Assembly (NCBI GenBank): GCA_030595125.1
Contig: JAUVDV010000009.1
Location: forward strand, 1-64,000
DNA from: Deltaproteobacteria bacterium
Lineage (GTDB): Bacteria > Myxococcota_A > Polyangia > JAAYKL01
Direction: 5' to 3'
Length of the DNA stretch: 64,000 nucleotides
Under the pieces are notes generated by a model. That model was not told the origin of the DNA, did not search any database, and worked only from the letters and a program-made list of their open reading frames with translations. The position numbers and the translations under genes are program-made. This document shows, piece after piece, positions 16,617-25,390 of this stretch. The stretch's first letter is position 1. Each line of letters opens with the position of its first letter.

Positions 16617-17798
16617 TCACCTGGACATCTTACATGTTTCCTTCAGGCAGGTACCCATGTTGCGACAACTTGTCATCAGGCAGCTCTTGCACTTCGGCGT
16701 TAACTCCGTGTAGTGCTCGGCGCATTGCTGCACGCATTCCTGGGGTGAGGTTCCGATGGAATCAGCGAGATTTTTTGCCCCAATCACATTCTCCACGTCA
16801 GCACGGCACTGTTGGAGCCGACTGCAATTCACCTGGCACCACTGCTGGGTTTCATTGCCCACCTGCGACACCTGCCATTCGTAGACATAATAATACCCCG
16901 CTGCCAGGTGAGCCAGATCCTGAAACCCGATCCTGATGGCGATGGCTTGTCCCGCTTCACCAGGAGGAGCCTTTACGATTCCACTGGCGCTGGGTTTCCA
17001 ACCCTGTTCATTACCAGCCCTCTGGTTCTGTGTACTCCCGACGGAGCACTGTCCGATGCAGCTCGCTGACCAGTCGAAGTTTGGGGGCGCCAGGTCGATA
17101 CTGCACACTCCGGTCAGGGGTGTTCCTGCATACGAGTCTTTGTTATCCAGGGTTCTCCCCTGGCATATTCCCTGAATAACGTTGTCGGGAAGCATGACAA
17201 GTGGCGGTGGAGTCCAGATCCACTGTTGTTTCACTTCGGACTGTGACGCCATCCCCTTGCCGTAAACCACGTATGTGGTGATGTTTCCGGGGTCCCCCGC
17301 CCAGTTCATGACCGTCTTTGGGTCTTTTGGATCCATCTCCTTGCGTAAAATCTGCGCCAGACGCCAGTGACCGGGCATCTGCACGGTTGCCGGTGGTGGT
17401 TGAACGGCAATCGGCGCCGGAACCACAGGCTGAATTCCTTGGCCGGGTTGCATCCCCGGGTATCCGTCTGGAGGTGCCCCCATTTCGTCAGGCTCGCCAC
17501 CCGGGTCTGGTTGTCGCCTCTGTGCGGGCACCGCCGCCTGATCTGGCATTGGGACCGGTTGTGGAAAAGTCAGAGCAGGTTGTGCGACCTGCTGGTTTGG
17601 GGGATGTGTAGGCGAACCCCCGGGCTGTGGAATGACTCCCGGTTGAGGATATGCTCCGGGCTGAGGATATGCTCCCGGAGCCGGAGGACTTTGTTCCTGT
17701 CCTCCCGACAAAAGATCTATGGGGTTGCAACCCGGGCCGAGAACGAGTCCGACAATGATCAAGAAGAGAAAGATAGCAGGCGGTATACGGTGTTTCAT
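16617..17798 (-). CDS. Pro-rich, Cys-rich lipoprotein
   Basis: A 393-aa lipoprotein with leader MKHRIPPAIFLFLIIVGLVL ending at GPGC (Cys24), and a GGAGAA ribosome binding site. Residues about 35-140 are a Pro/Gly/Gln linker with repeats such as PQPGAYPQPG. Residues 140-310 form an unrecognised domain. The C-terminal 70 residues hold eight Cys in CXXXC spacing (CQVNCSRLQQC, CVQQCAEHY, CKSCLMTSC, CLKETC), a pattern common in myxobacterial-type surface proteins. Function unknown; probably an outer-membrane-anchored disulfide-stabilised module on a flexible stalk. Confidence 0.75.
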   Translation of the reverse strand: MKHRIPPAIFLFLIIVGLVLGPGCNPIDLLSGGQEQSPPAPGAYPQPGAYPQPGVIPQPGGSPTHPPNQQVAQPALTFPQPVPMPDQAAVPAQRRQPDPGGEPDEMGAPPDGYPGMQPGQGIQPVVPAPIAVQPPPATVQMPGHWRLAQILRKEMDPKDPKTVMNWAGDPGNITTYVVYGKGMASQSEVKQQWIWTPPPLVMLPDNVIQGICQGRTLDNKDSYAGTPLTGVCSIDLAPPNFDWSASCIGQCSVGSTQNQRAGNEQGWKPSASGIVKAPPGEAGQAIAIRIGFQDLAHLAAGYYYVYEWQVSQVGNETQQWCQVNCSRLQQCRADVENVIGAKNLADSIGTSPQECVQQCAEHYTELTPKCKSCLMTSCRNMGTCLKETCKMSR

Positions 17799-17916
17799 TT
17801 TTTTCTCCGGCTATGGCCTTTTGGTACAGTGGCAGGCTCATGGCAGCAACTACGATATGCCCAAATAGGCACAATAGAAGCAAGCCCAAAAGAAGTGAAT
17901 TTTCACCTCATTTCGA

Positions 17917-19716
17917 TTATGCGTCGAACAGGCTGGTGACAATGCCGATCAATGATGAATTCCGTCGCGTACCTGCCATCCCACATATACAGGAACTTGT
18001 TGAGACCGCGTTCGAGTCGCTGTCCGAATCCGAGTCACTGTCCGAATCCGAGTCGCTGTCCGAGTCGGCGTCACCATCGGTGTCACCATCGGTGTCACTA
18101 TCGGTGTCGGCATCGCCATCGGTATCAGCATCTGTGTCGGTATCGGTATCTGTATCCGTGTCGGTATCTGTATCCGTATCGGATCCATCCGGTGTGCAGG
18201 TCGAGGGCTCACCGGTGCAATCCCAACCATCTTCGATCTCGCAGATGTCGTCACAGCCGTCTCCGACGGTGGTGTTCTGATCGTCGCACTCCTCTATTCC
18301 GCAGATGAAACCGTCGCCGCAGCCGGTCTCCACCGCCGAGCAGTCGCCGCGACAACCGTCGCAATCGACCGTATTGGTGTCGTCGCAAGCCTCCGAAGCG
18401 GTTGCGTTGGTGGTGCCGTCACCACAGACGACAAATGTGCAATCGGTATCGCAAGTGGCCGATTCGCCCGCATCATCGCAATCCTCGAACCCGTCGATAG
18501 TTCCGTTTCCGCATGCGTTGGGAACAAACCTGAAGCAAGTTGTAGGCTTGGTGGTATTGGTAGATCCGCAACTCGGTCCGCAATCGCCATCTATTCCCAC
18601 AAAATCTTCAATGCCGATGGTCGCGTTGTCAGAGGAATCCGACGTCCACGCGACGTTGTGGTAATTCAACTCTACCGAGTTATCCGCTTCGAACAGCTTC
18701 ATCTCAAACCAGTGGTAGTCGGAAGTACTCCCACCGTTTCTGGCAACCGAAATATACTGGACCGAGAACTCCTGAGATCCCACCGTGCCCGAAGTGTTGT
18801 AGATCACCCTGTCGGCTTCCCCCTGTGTGGCGTGGATGATCAGATCGTCCCACCAGGTTGCAACATATCCATCCGGCGAGGTCGTATTCGTTATTGAATC
18901 GTTCAGGTACTCATCGCCATCGATGGCATTTCCACCAGCCTGATAGAACGTCATGTATCCGTTCGTCGAAACCCTCACCTCTGTCTGCGCCCCGTACCCG
19001 TCTTCTGGAAAGAAAATGAATCCAAAGCCTATTGGAACATCGGAAAAGGCGTTGTCCGTCCCGGATTGATCCCAGATTGTAGTGAAGGTCGTCAGCTCGG
19101 TGAACCAGGAGGCCGGCGTGGTCGCCGTGTACGAACCGGACGGCGCCGCTATGGGGATCGCCGGGTCGTCGAGATCCGGCATCGCGTTCTTGTAATCCTC
19201 GTAACCTACCAGATAGCCGGCAATCGAATCGGCTACTCCCTCGGTGACCACCGAGGCGTCCGAGAAGTTCACCAGATCGGAGACGTTAATGTCCCGCACA
19301 ATCGCCTGCCCGAGGAAGTTGCCCAGAGACATTTTCTTCTCCTCGACGGCGATTGCTATCTGCGCGGCGTCCATATTCGCGAGTCGGTGATGCCGGGGAT
19401 CCAGTTCGCGCACATCGCCTATCTCCCCGGCCAGCGCGTGCTTGTATGTTTCAATTCCTTCCAGGCGCTCGATGATGCTGTCTCGCAGGCCGGCGATATC
19501 CCGCGCGGACCAGCCCGGCAATGCAGCCCGCTCGTTGATGATGGGATTGCCGAATCTGTCCGAAGGAGCGCCCGCCTTGTGGACGCCGATATCGGATGAA
19601 ACAACGGCGTCGCCTGACGAGCCGATATCCTCGTAGAAACCGTCTTCACAACTGCTGAAGAAAGCCGTTGCCGTTGCCACGCTAATAATGATGAGGACCA
19701 ATTGATTCTTTAGCAT
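17917..19716 (-). CDS. Surface lipoprotein: nidogen-like sandwich, Cys-rich repeats, C-terminal Asp-Ser/Thr rod
   Basis: A 599-aa lipoprotein; GGAGAT precedes the ATG and the leader ends in FFSSC (Cys23). Residues about 200-390 resemble the sandwich seen in many secreted Myxococcota proteins (VSTNGYMTFYQAG, YVATWWDDLIIHA, SVELNYHNV), akin to nidogen-type domains. Residues about 400-510 hold Myxococcus-type Cys-rich repeats (CGNGTIDGFEDCDD, CGDGFICGIEECDDQN, VGDGCDDICEIEDGW). Then an acidic rod of D-T/D-S dipeptides (bases about 18010-18186) is followed by STSSCICGMAGTRRN and a short tail. The CXC near the C-terminus is reminiscent of MYXO-CTERM-type sorting tails, but the usual transmembrane helix and basic end are missing. 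Confidence 0.78.
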   Translation of the reverse strand: MLKNQLVLIIISVATATAFFSSCEDGFYEDIGSSGDAVVSSDIGVHKAGAPSDRFGNPIINERAALPGWSARDIAGLRDSIIERLEGIETYKHALAGEIGDVRELDPRHHRLANMDAAQIAIAVEEKKMSLGNFLGQAIVRDINVSDLVNFSDASVVTEGVADSIAGYLVGYEDYKNAMPDLDDPAIPIAAPSGSYTATTPASWFTELTTFTTIWDQSGTDNAFSDVPIGFGFIFFPEDGYGAQTEVRVSTNGYMTFYQAGGNAIDGDEYLNDSITNTTSPDGYVATWWDDLIIHATQGEADRVIYNTSGTVGSQEFSVQYISVARNGGSTSDYHWFEMKLFEADNSVELNYHNVAWTSDSSDNATIGIEDFVGIDGDCGPSCGSTNTTKPTTCFRFVPNACGNGTIDGFEDCDDAGESATCDTDCTFVVCGDGTTNATASEACDDTNTVDCDGCRGDCSAVETGCGDGFICGIEECDDQNTTVGDGCDDICEIEDGWDCTGEPSTCTPDGSDTDTDTDTDTDTDTDTDADTDGDADTDSDTDGDTDGDADSDSDSDSDSDSDSDSDSNAVSTSSCICGMAGTRRNSSLIGIVTSLFDA

Positions 19717-19869
19717 CTTGATCTCCGGGAAAAGTTTTCAAGTGGATATCATATCGCAATATGAGGTTGGAGACATCCGAATTTTCGATTCGGAAAGCCC
19801 ACCGGAACGGGAATTTGCATTCGTCCGGCCCGGATTGTCGTCAGGCGGTGTCTCCGCTAGTATGGCCCG

Positions 19870-21390
19870 ATGAAAAAGAAGAAGAACCTGTTCGGTCGTA
19901 TGCTCGACAGGGTGGAGATCATGGGCAACGCGTTGCCCCATCCTGCCACGATCTTTGCCCTTCTTGCCGCAGTCGTCGTCGTCGTCTCGGGGATCACTGC
20001 TGCCCTCGGTGTGACCGCGATCCACCCGGGGACGGGAGAGGAGATCTTCGTGCGGAGCCTGTGTACAGGCGAGGGTGTCCGCTGGATGTTCGAGAACGTG
20101 ACGGAAAACTTCGTCAGGTTTCCACCGCTGGGGCTGGTGCTGGTGGCGATGATCGGCATCGGCGTCGCCGAGGGCTCGGGCCTGCTGACAGTGCTGATCA
20201 GGGCGCTGGTGCTAAAGGCGCCGCGCCGGTTGATCACCTCGGCCCTGGTTGCAGCGGGGGTGCTCTCGCACCTTGCCTCCGAGGCCGGCTACGTGGTGCT
20301 GATCCCGCTGGGCGCCGTTATCTTCCTGACCCTCGGGCGCCACCCAATAGCCGGGTTGGCCGCCGCATTCTGCGGAGTGAGCGGGGGATTCGGCGCAAAC
20401 TTCCTGATCGGCAGCGTGGACCCTGTTCTGGCCGGTCTGACCCAGAGCGCCGCCCAGATTATCGACCCCGAGATCCAGATCAGTCCGGCGACCAACATCT
20501 ACTTCATGTTCATTTCCGCGATCATGATTGTCGTTGTGGGCACGTTCGTCACGGAAAAGATCGTCGAGCCGAGGCTGGGCAAGTACAAGGGTTCCGAGAC
20601 AGTGCCCAAGCTCGAGCGATTGACGCCCGTGGAGCGCAAGGGGATACGACTCGCCGGACTGAGTCTTCTGTGCGTGATCGTCCTGTTCGCCGCTGTCGTC
20701 GTACCCGAGAACGGGCTGCTGCGCCGGCCGGGCGAGGGCGTGCTCCAGTCGGCGTTCTTCCACGGGATGATCACCGCGATCATGATCTTCTTCCTCGTCC
20801 CGGGCGTAGTTTACGGCTGGGTGACGGGCAAGATCCGCAACGACAAGCAGGGGATCAAGGAGATGATCACCTCCATGAGCCACCTGGCCACCTACATCGT
20901 GCTGGTCTTCTTCGCTGCTCAATTCGTCTACTACTTCCGTTACACCAACCTGGGGTTGATCCTCGCAGTCGAGGGCGCGGATATGCTCAGGAATGTGGGC
21001 CTCGAAGGAATACCGTTGATGCTGCTGTTCATCGTGGTCAGCGCGCTGATAAATATGTTCATGGGCTCGGCCTCGGCCAAGTGGGCGATCATGGCGCCAG
21101 TATTCGTGCCGATGTTCATGCTGCTGGGCTACCACCCGTCGTTGACCCAGATGGTCTTCCGTATAGGCGACTCGTTGACCAATATCATCACGCCGATGAT
21201 GTCCTACTTTGCGCTGATAGTGGCCTTTGCCGAGAAGTACTCCAGAGACTACGGACTGGGCACGATCATCTCGACCATGTTGCCCTACTCGATCATTTTC
21301 GGCATCGTCTGGTCGCTCCTGCTGGTTGCCTGGATGGCGTTCGGCCTCCCGGTCGGTCCGGACGGTCCCCTGCACTACACCGCGCCGTGA
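19870..21390 (+). CDS. abgT: AbgT-family transporter
   Basis: A 506-aa integral membrane protein matching the AbgT/MtrF family in length (about 510) and motifs: GMGVAEGSG-type segment (MIGIGVAEGSGLLTVLIRAL), SEAGYVVLIPLGAVIF, and CGVSGGFGANFLIGSVDPVL. About 12 membrane segments are apparent. Family members import p-aminobenzoyl-glutamate (E. coli AbgT) or export sulfonamides and folate intermediates (MtrF). The symbol denotes family only; substrate cannot be told. No clear ribosome binding site precedes the ATG; two small inverted repeats (around 19751 and 19776-19794) lie in the divergent spacer to the lipoprotein gene. Confidence 0.88.
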   Translation: MKKKKNLFGRMLDRVEIMGNALPHPATIFALLAAVVVVVSGITAALGVTAIHPGTGEEIFVRSLCTGEGVRWMFENVTENFVRFPPLGLVLVAMIGIGVAEGSGLLTVLIRALVLKAPRRLITSALVAAGVLSHLASEAGYVVLIPLGAVIFLTLGRHPIAGLAAAFCGVSGGFGANFLIGSVDPVLAGLTQSAAQIIDPEIQISPATNIYFMFISAIMIVVVGTFVTEKIVEPRLGKYKGSETVPKLERLTPVERKGIRLAGLSLLCVIVLFAAVVVPENGLLRRPGEGVLQSAFFHGMITAIMIFFLVPGVVYGWVTGKIRNDKQGIKEMITSMSHLATYIVLVFFAAQFVYYFRYTNLGLILAVEGADMLRNVGLEGIPLMLLFIVVSALINMFMGSASAKWAIMAPVFVPMFMLLGYHPSLTQMVFRIGDSLTNIITPMMSYFALIVAFAEKYSRDYGLGTIISTMLPYSIIFGIVWSLLLVAWMAFGLPVGPDGPLHYTAP

Positions 21391-21408
21391 TCGGTTGACA
21401 CCCTGGTT

Positions 21409-22752
21409 TTAGATCCGCGCTATGCCGAGACACACAGCGTGCAGGGATACGACGATCGCCAGAAAAATCAGACGGATTGCAGGTGTGCGAAACTTGCCGA
21501 AAGAATAGACCAGTTGATTGGTCTTGCACTTGCCCACGCAGTCACCGCAGAGGGTGCAGGACAGGCCGACCATTCGTTGTTCTATGTGTGATTTTTCAAG
21601 AGCGCCGAAGCGGCAGGAGGGTCCGCAAGCTCCGCACCCGTCGCAGCCGTCGGAAAAACGTAACCGAAAAGGCGAGATCTTGCCGAGAACGTTGGCGATG
21701 AGCCCGATCGGACAGAAGGCCACACAGTGAAACATGGTCCCCAGTTTTCTGGAAACCAGGATCATCACCAGAACCCCCAGAGATCCGAATCCCAGGGCAG
21801 CGCCGGCAGCGGCGGTAGTGGATGCGCCGAGAACTCTGAGTACAATTGCCGTCCCGATGACAACGGCCAGGACGACCACGCGAAGATGAGTGCTCCAGCG
21901 GGGGAGCGCTCCGGGTCGTTTCTTTCGATCTGAAGCGAGTTGATCCCACGCTCCCATGTAGCAAAGGTGGCTGCACCAGGCCGGGCCGACGATAATCATG
22001 GTGGAGAGGAAGAGCACGGGCATGAAGAAACTGTCACCTCTGAAAATCGGCCCCGCGAGTATGACCGCAGGCACGGGGATGTGCATCTTGCCGCTCATGA
22101 GGAACGTCTCGGAGACAAAAAGCCCAAGGATGAGTTGAGTGAAAAAGACAACGGAGAAAAGCAGCCAGATTCTCTTTCGCCATACTGCCGACGCCTTGAC
22201 GTCCGCCATCTTTTCGACAATCCATGCCGAGTATGTGGACAGCGCGAGTATCTCCAGCCAGCCGCCGCCGGGCCAGAACCGTTCGAGGAGCAACATCGGG
22301 CGATTGACCTTGAGTTGAATGATCGTCAGCAACATCGCAGTGATAAGAAATGCCGCAGCGCTCGCATTGCCTGTCTCGGGATTCCGGTCAAAGAACAGTT
22401 TTGACTTTTTGGAAAGAAAGGCCATGCCCGAGGCAGCGGTGAACAGAGACACCGCGCCCAGAATGATCGCCATCTTCATCCATGGAGCGCCCATGATGCG
22501 ACGTATGAAGATCAGCTCGTACGCTGTGTCTGCCCAGATGAGAGCCGCGGCAATGAGCAAGAAGGGCGCAACTGTTTTGAACCATCGTTTTTTGAAAAAG
22601 ATAAGAGCGAAGGCGCAGAGACAGGCGAGTATCTGGGCGGAACCGCCGGACCTCAGGAAATGCGCGCACAGGATGAGAACCCCAAGCACAACCGGTATCA
22701 GTCGGATAATCATTGCTTCGAAGAGACTACAGCCAATTCTGTCGGAGAACAT
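21409..22752 (-). CDS. NapH/NosR/CcoG-like polyferredoxin membrane protein
   Basis: A 447-aa membrane protein with about nine to ten hydrophobic helices in the first 370 residues, including the paired Cys motifs of the 4Fe-4S-binding membrane domain (GPAWCSHLCYMGAWDQ, FHCVAFCPIGL), and a C-terminal cytoplasmic 2[4Fe-4S] ferredoxin (GCDGCGACGPSCRFGALE; LSCTLCGDCVGKC) followed by one more helix. This layout is that of NapH, NosR C-terminus and related quinol-linked electron carriers. It stands alone here, so the partner is unknown. Start may be the ATG at 22713 (MIIRLIPVVLG) rather than 22752. Confidence 0.8.
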   Translation of the reverse strand: MFSDRIGCSLFEAMIIRLIPVVLGVLILCAHFLRSGGSAQILACLCAFALIFFKKRWFKTVAPFLLIAAALIWADTAYELIFIRRIMGAPWMKMAIILGAVSLFTAASGMAFLSKKSKLFFDRNPETGNASAAAFLITAMLLTIIQLKVNRPMLLLERFWPGGGWLEILALSTYSAWIVEKMADVKASAVWRKRIWLLFSVVFFTQLILGLFVSETFLMSGKMHIPVPAVILAGPIFRGDSFFMPVLFLSTMIIVGPAWCSHLCYMGAWDQLASDRKKRPGALPRWSTHLRVVVLAVVIGTAIVLRVLGASTTAAAGAALGFGSLGVLVMILVSRKLGTMFHCVAFCPIGLIANVLGKISPFRLRFSDGCDGCGACGPSCRFGALEKSHIEQRMVGLSCTLCGDCVGKCKTNQLVYSFGKFRTPAIRLIFLAIVVSLHAVCLGIARI

Positions 22753-22790
22753 CTTCTTTTAGGTTCATTCGGATCCAGCCGCGCTGACAT

Positions 22791-22816
22791 TTACCGCAGC
22801 ATGAATGCTGCGGTAA
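22791..22816. repeat. 26-bp perfect palindrome
   Basis: Two 12-base arms (TTACCGCAGCAT and ATGCTGCGGTAA) flank a 2-base centre (GA). It lies in the divergent spacer between the polyferredoxin gene and the flavoprotein gene. Its length and perfection suggest a dispersed palindromic element rather than a simple operator; no T-run follows, so a classical terminator is unlikely. Confidence 0.7.
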
Positions 22817-22855
22817 GGATGTGCTCACGCACAAGCCCAGAGGGCTCAGGAATCA

Positions 22856-22878
22856 CCCCTCCCCGCAATGGGGAGGGG
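22856..22878. repeat. G/C hairpin repeat (CCCCTCCCC/GGGGAGGGG)
   Basis: A perfect 9-bp stem with a GCAAT loop, continued by a G-rich flank (CTGGGGGTGGGG). It resembles the dispersed palindromic elements further along the window (34898-34949 and 60947-61072) in design: pyrimidine-rich arm, GCAA-type loop and purine-rich arm. It sits about 40 bases upstream of the flavoprotein ribosome binding site. Confidence 0.6.
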
Positions 22879-22927
22879 CTGGGGGTGGGGTCGGAAAAGT
22901 GATATGTATGCTTTTTATGGAGGTAAC

Positions 22928-23512
22928 ATGAAAGCAGTCGCGTTCTGCGGAAGCCCCAGGAAGGGCGGCAACACCGAGGTCATGCTCGGGCGTTGCGCGA
23001 AGGGTCTCGAGGCGGCGGGCATCGAGACCGATCTGGTCCTGCTGGCGGGCAAGACGATAGAGCCCTGCACTGCGTGCGCTAAGTGCAAGGAAAAAAAGGA
23101 TTTGAAGTGCTCCATCAGGAGGGACGATTTCCACGGCTGTTTCGAGAAGATGCTGGCCGCAGACATCATCCTGGTGGGTTCCCCTGTTTACTTCGGCTCC
23201 GCCACACCCCAGACCATGGCGTTGCTCGACCGCGCGGGTTACGTCGCCAGAGCGAACGGTAACCCCCTGTCCAGGAAACTCGGCGGCCCGGTGGCGGTGG
23301 CGCGCAGGGCAGGCCAGAACTTCACCCTGGCCCAGCTGCTCTACTGGTACCTCGTAAATGACATGGTGGTGGTGGGATCCACATACTGGAACATGGCAAT
23401 AGGGCGAGATCTCGCCGATGTCGAGGCGGATGACGAGGGCCTCGCAACCCTGGACCGCTTTGTCGAAAACCTGGTGTGGGCGGCAGAAAAACTGGCCGGC
23501 AGACCGGCCTGA
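22928..23512 (+). CDS. Flavodoxin-fold iron-sulfur flavoprotein / NADPH-dependent FMN reductase family
   Basis: A 194-aa flavodoxin-like protein. GGAGGT precedes the ATG at 22928. The FMN phosphate loop is GSPRKGGNTEVML at residues 8-20; the second FMN-binding loop is ILVGSPVYFGSATPQTMALL. Between them lies a compact Cys cluster (CTACAKC, then another Cys 8 residues on), which fits the iron-sulfur flavoprotein subgroup. Such proteins carry one- or two-electron transfer in anaerobes. It is followed 14 bases later by a Cys-rich lipoprotein gene with the same type of ribosome binding site, so the two are probably co-transcribed. Confidence 0.85.
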   Translation: MKAVAFCGSPRKGGNTEVMLGRCAKGLEAAGIETDLVLLAGKTIEPCTACAKCKEKKDLKCSIRRDDFHGCFEKMLAADIILVGSPVYFGSATPQTMALLDRAGYVARANGNPLSRKLGGPVAVARRAGQNFTLAQLLYWYLVNDMVVVGSTYWNMAIGRDLADVEADDEGLATLDRFVENLVWAAEKLAGRPA

Positions 23513-23526
23513 TACGGGAGGTAACC

Positions 23527-23853
23527 ATGAAGATATTTTTCATCCTGCTGATTTTCACTTGTCTTCTTGTGGGGCTCGGTTCGTGCGACGACGGGGAGAC
23601 GGTCGATAGCGCGGAAGCCACCGCCGCGTGCGACGACTACTGCCAGAAGTTGTTCGACTGCGGGATCACCCTCCCGGCCGATATGACAGAGGAGCAGTAT
23701 CAGGATGTCTGCGATGATGACTGCTACGACGCCCTTACCGGCGCCTCCACCGAATCGGCACAATTCGAGATAGAGAACAACTGCGGCCCCCTCGACTGTG
23801 ACGTTTCCGCCGACTGCGGAACGTGGCACCAGTGCATTAACGACTGCGGTTAG
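23527..23853 (+). CDS. Small Cys-rich lipoprotein
   Basis: A 108-aa lipoprotein. GGGAGGT precedes the ATG at 23527; the leader (MKIFFILLIFTCLLVGLGSC) ends in a good lipobox. The mature part is acidic with paired Cys in CXXXC and CXXXXXC spacing (CDDYCQKLFDCG, CDDDCYD, CGPLDCDVSADCGTWHQCIN), similar in style to the C-terminal domain of the lipoprotein at 16617-17798. Function unknown. Its end overlaps the convergent winged-helix gene by four bases. Confidence 0.72.
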   Translation: MKIFFILLIFTCLLVGLGSCDDGETVDSAEATAACDDYCQKLFDCGITLPADMTEEQYQDVCDDDCYDALTGASTESAQFEIENNCGPLDCDVSADCGTWHQCINDCG

Positions 23854-24761
23854 CCTGCATCTCCTCCGGCCAGGTTGTCGGTAACGGCGAGTAACCAGGA
23901 GACGAACTCTTCCCAGAAGTCGGGTCCGCGTACACTTCGATGGGGGACAGGAAGCCGGGCCGTTCGGATTGCGTCGTCCAGCTTCTCGATGAGAGCTCCG
24001 GTCTCGACCGCGCGGACGGCATGGCTCTTCGACTCGAACCTTGTCATCGTCTCGAACGCCGACGTGAGCACGTGGAGAACGGACGGCCAATGCACGAAAA
24101 CCTCGGGTAGCGGAATGAGCTGTTCGCGAAGCTGGTCTTCGCGTTCGCGAGGCATTCGGAAATGAATCTGGTTGCGGATGGGGAACGCCTGTACGATATC
24201 TCCGAGACGCAGCGCGTCAAGCGCCTGTGCAACGTTGCGTTTAGTATAGCTGGTCTCGGCGGCCAGGTCGGCGGCGCTGAAAGCCGTGCCCGGCGAAGCC
24301 AGGAAAGCGCGGAGGATTTCGGCGCGGGCACCGACCCCCAAAAATCCTCGCAGGCGCAGAACGAGCTGCGATGCTCGGTTGAAAGCCTGGATTTTGGGAC
24401 GCTCTCTCGGCCTGTGTTTGCGCCTTGTCGTTCGTTCGGGCCAGCGTAGAGAAGAATGTTCGGCCACGGTCGCGGCGAGCTCACCGTAACCGGCGCGGAC
24501 GCGGTCGTTTTCGTGGGTGAGCAGGTTCTTGAGGCGTGCACCGGAGACGAGACTCCCATATCGGATGCACCAGTCCGTGGCCTCGTCGCGCAGCCGTGGG
24601 TCAGTGTCGCCGAGCGCGGAGGTGAAGATGATGAGCGGCTCCGGATCGATGGCGTGATCGTGATGATTATCGATCTGCCCCGACACACCGAGTCCGGTCC
24701 ACAGGCTCCAGGCGAGATCGAGCAACCTCTCGCGCACTTTCTTGCTAGCGGGGGACATCAT
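23850..24761 (-). CDS. Winged-helix regulator/antitoxin candidate
   Basis: A 303-aa protein with a helical N-terminal half (possibly HEAT-like: DPRLRDEATDWCIRYGSLVS) and a winged-helix domain at about residues 150-205 (EILRAFLASPGTAFSAADLA, then SYTKRNVAQALDALRLGDIV, and QAFPIRNQIHFRM as the wing). The start has GGAGGAGG just upstream; the second ATG (24758) has better spacing. It overlaps the end of the nucleotidyltransferase gene by 17 bases, so both come from one message. In AbiE-type systems the winged-helix partner represses the operon and neutralises the nucleotidyltransferase; an equivalent role is inferred, not shown. Gene order here is toxin-like first. Confidence 0.65.
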   Translation of the reverse strand: MMSPASKKVRERLLDLAWSLWTGLGVSGQIDNHHDHAIDPEPLIIFTSALGDTDPRLRDEATDWCIRYGSLVSGARLKNLLTHENDRVRAGYGELAATVAEHSSLRWPERTTRRKHRPRERPKIQAFNRASQLVLRLRGFLGVGARAEILRAFLASPGTAFSAADLAAETSYTKRNVAQALDALRLGDIVQAFPIRNQIHFRMPREREDQLREQLIPLPEVFVHWPSVLHVLTSAFETMTRFESKSHAVRAVETGALIEKLDDAIRTARLPVPHRSVRGPDFWEEFVSWLLAVTDNLAGGDAG

Positions 24762-25326
24762 CCTCCTCCACTCCGAAGTATGCGAGCGCCTGGCGCGACA
24801 TCTCTTGGAACTCCGGCGACGGATCGTGTCCGCGTGCCCACTGCGTCGCGTCGAGCAATTCGTCGGCTGTCGGTTTCAGTCGCCGCAGGTCGTCGACGTG
24901 CTTGCTGCGGGGCCCCCGGTCAATGGCGGCGTAGAACTTGAAGAAGATCTGATCCAGCCGTCCGGCCAGATGCACGGTCAGGCCGTGATAGCGCTTCGTG
25001 ATCATCCGCTTCTCGAATCCTTCTGGCAATCCGAAATCCAGAAGTTGCGTGGGTCCGGAGTTTAGCCAGTCACCTGGCAGGCCGAGTGTTGTGGCGACGT
25101 CGTCGCGTGCACGCGTTAGCTCGGATGGCAATGTCTGCGCGCTGACGAATCGGCCGTCGAGGATAAGCGCGACGATATCGATATCCTTGGTTGAGCGTGA
25201 GATGAGTCCCAGCAGCGACAAGGCGCCTCCCCCAATCGCAACGACCTCGCAGTGGAAACCGCGTGACTCCATCACCTCGCCGAGGGTCGAAAGGGCTTCT
25301 TCAAAGTTGATCATTTCATCACTCAT
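24745..25326 (-). CDS. Nucleotidyltransferase of the DUF6036/AbiEii-like type
   Basis: A 193-aa protein with the nucleotidyltransferase signature near residues 30-52 (VAIGGGALSLLGLISRSTKD then IDIVAL): the GG-S...DIDI arrangement provides the metal-binding aspartates. A later segment (RYHGLTVHLAGRLDQIFFKF) fits the C-terminal part of such folds, which in AbiEii/MenT-like toxins modify tRNA or other acceptors. The ATG at 25326 lies only 10 bases downstream of a possible -10 box (25336-25341), so the message may be nearly leaderless; an internal ATG at 25314 is an alternative. Forms an overlapping two-gene operon with the winged-helix gene. Confidence 0.7.
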   Translation of the reverse strand: MSDEMINFEEALSTLGEVMESRGFHCEVVAIGGGALSLLGLISRSTKDIDIVALILDGRFVSAQTLPSELTRARDDVATTLGLPGDWLNSGPTQLLDFGLPEGFEKRMITKRYHGLTVHLAGRLDQIFFKFYAAIDRGPRSKHVDDLRRLKPTADELLDATQWARGHDPSPEFQEMSRQALAYFGVEEDDVPR

Positions 25327-25329
25327 AAA

Positions 25330-25364
25330 GAGAATGTTATACTCTCGAAACGAGAATGTAAAGT
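25330..25364 (-). promoter_or_regulatory. Promoter with embedded operator for the nucleotidyltransferase operon
   Basis: On the minus strand a TATAAC box (25336-25341) lies 15 bases downstream of a TTTACA. The space between holds a perfect inverted repeat, TCTCG-AAA-CGAGA (25343-25355). Two direct repeats GAGAATGT (25330-25337 and 25352-25359) are spaced by 22 bases, about two helical turns. Such an arrangement is typical of autorepressed toxin-antitoxin promoters. The short -35/-10 spacing is suboptimal, so the assignment is tentative. Confidence 0.55.
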
Positions 25365-25390
25365 ACACGCACTGGGCTGGCCAACACTTT

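Noticed and set aside
22856..22896. Terminator between the polyferredoxin and flavoprotein genes
   Set aside because: The genes are divergent, so nothing terminates there, and the hairpin has a G-rich flank in place of a T-run.
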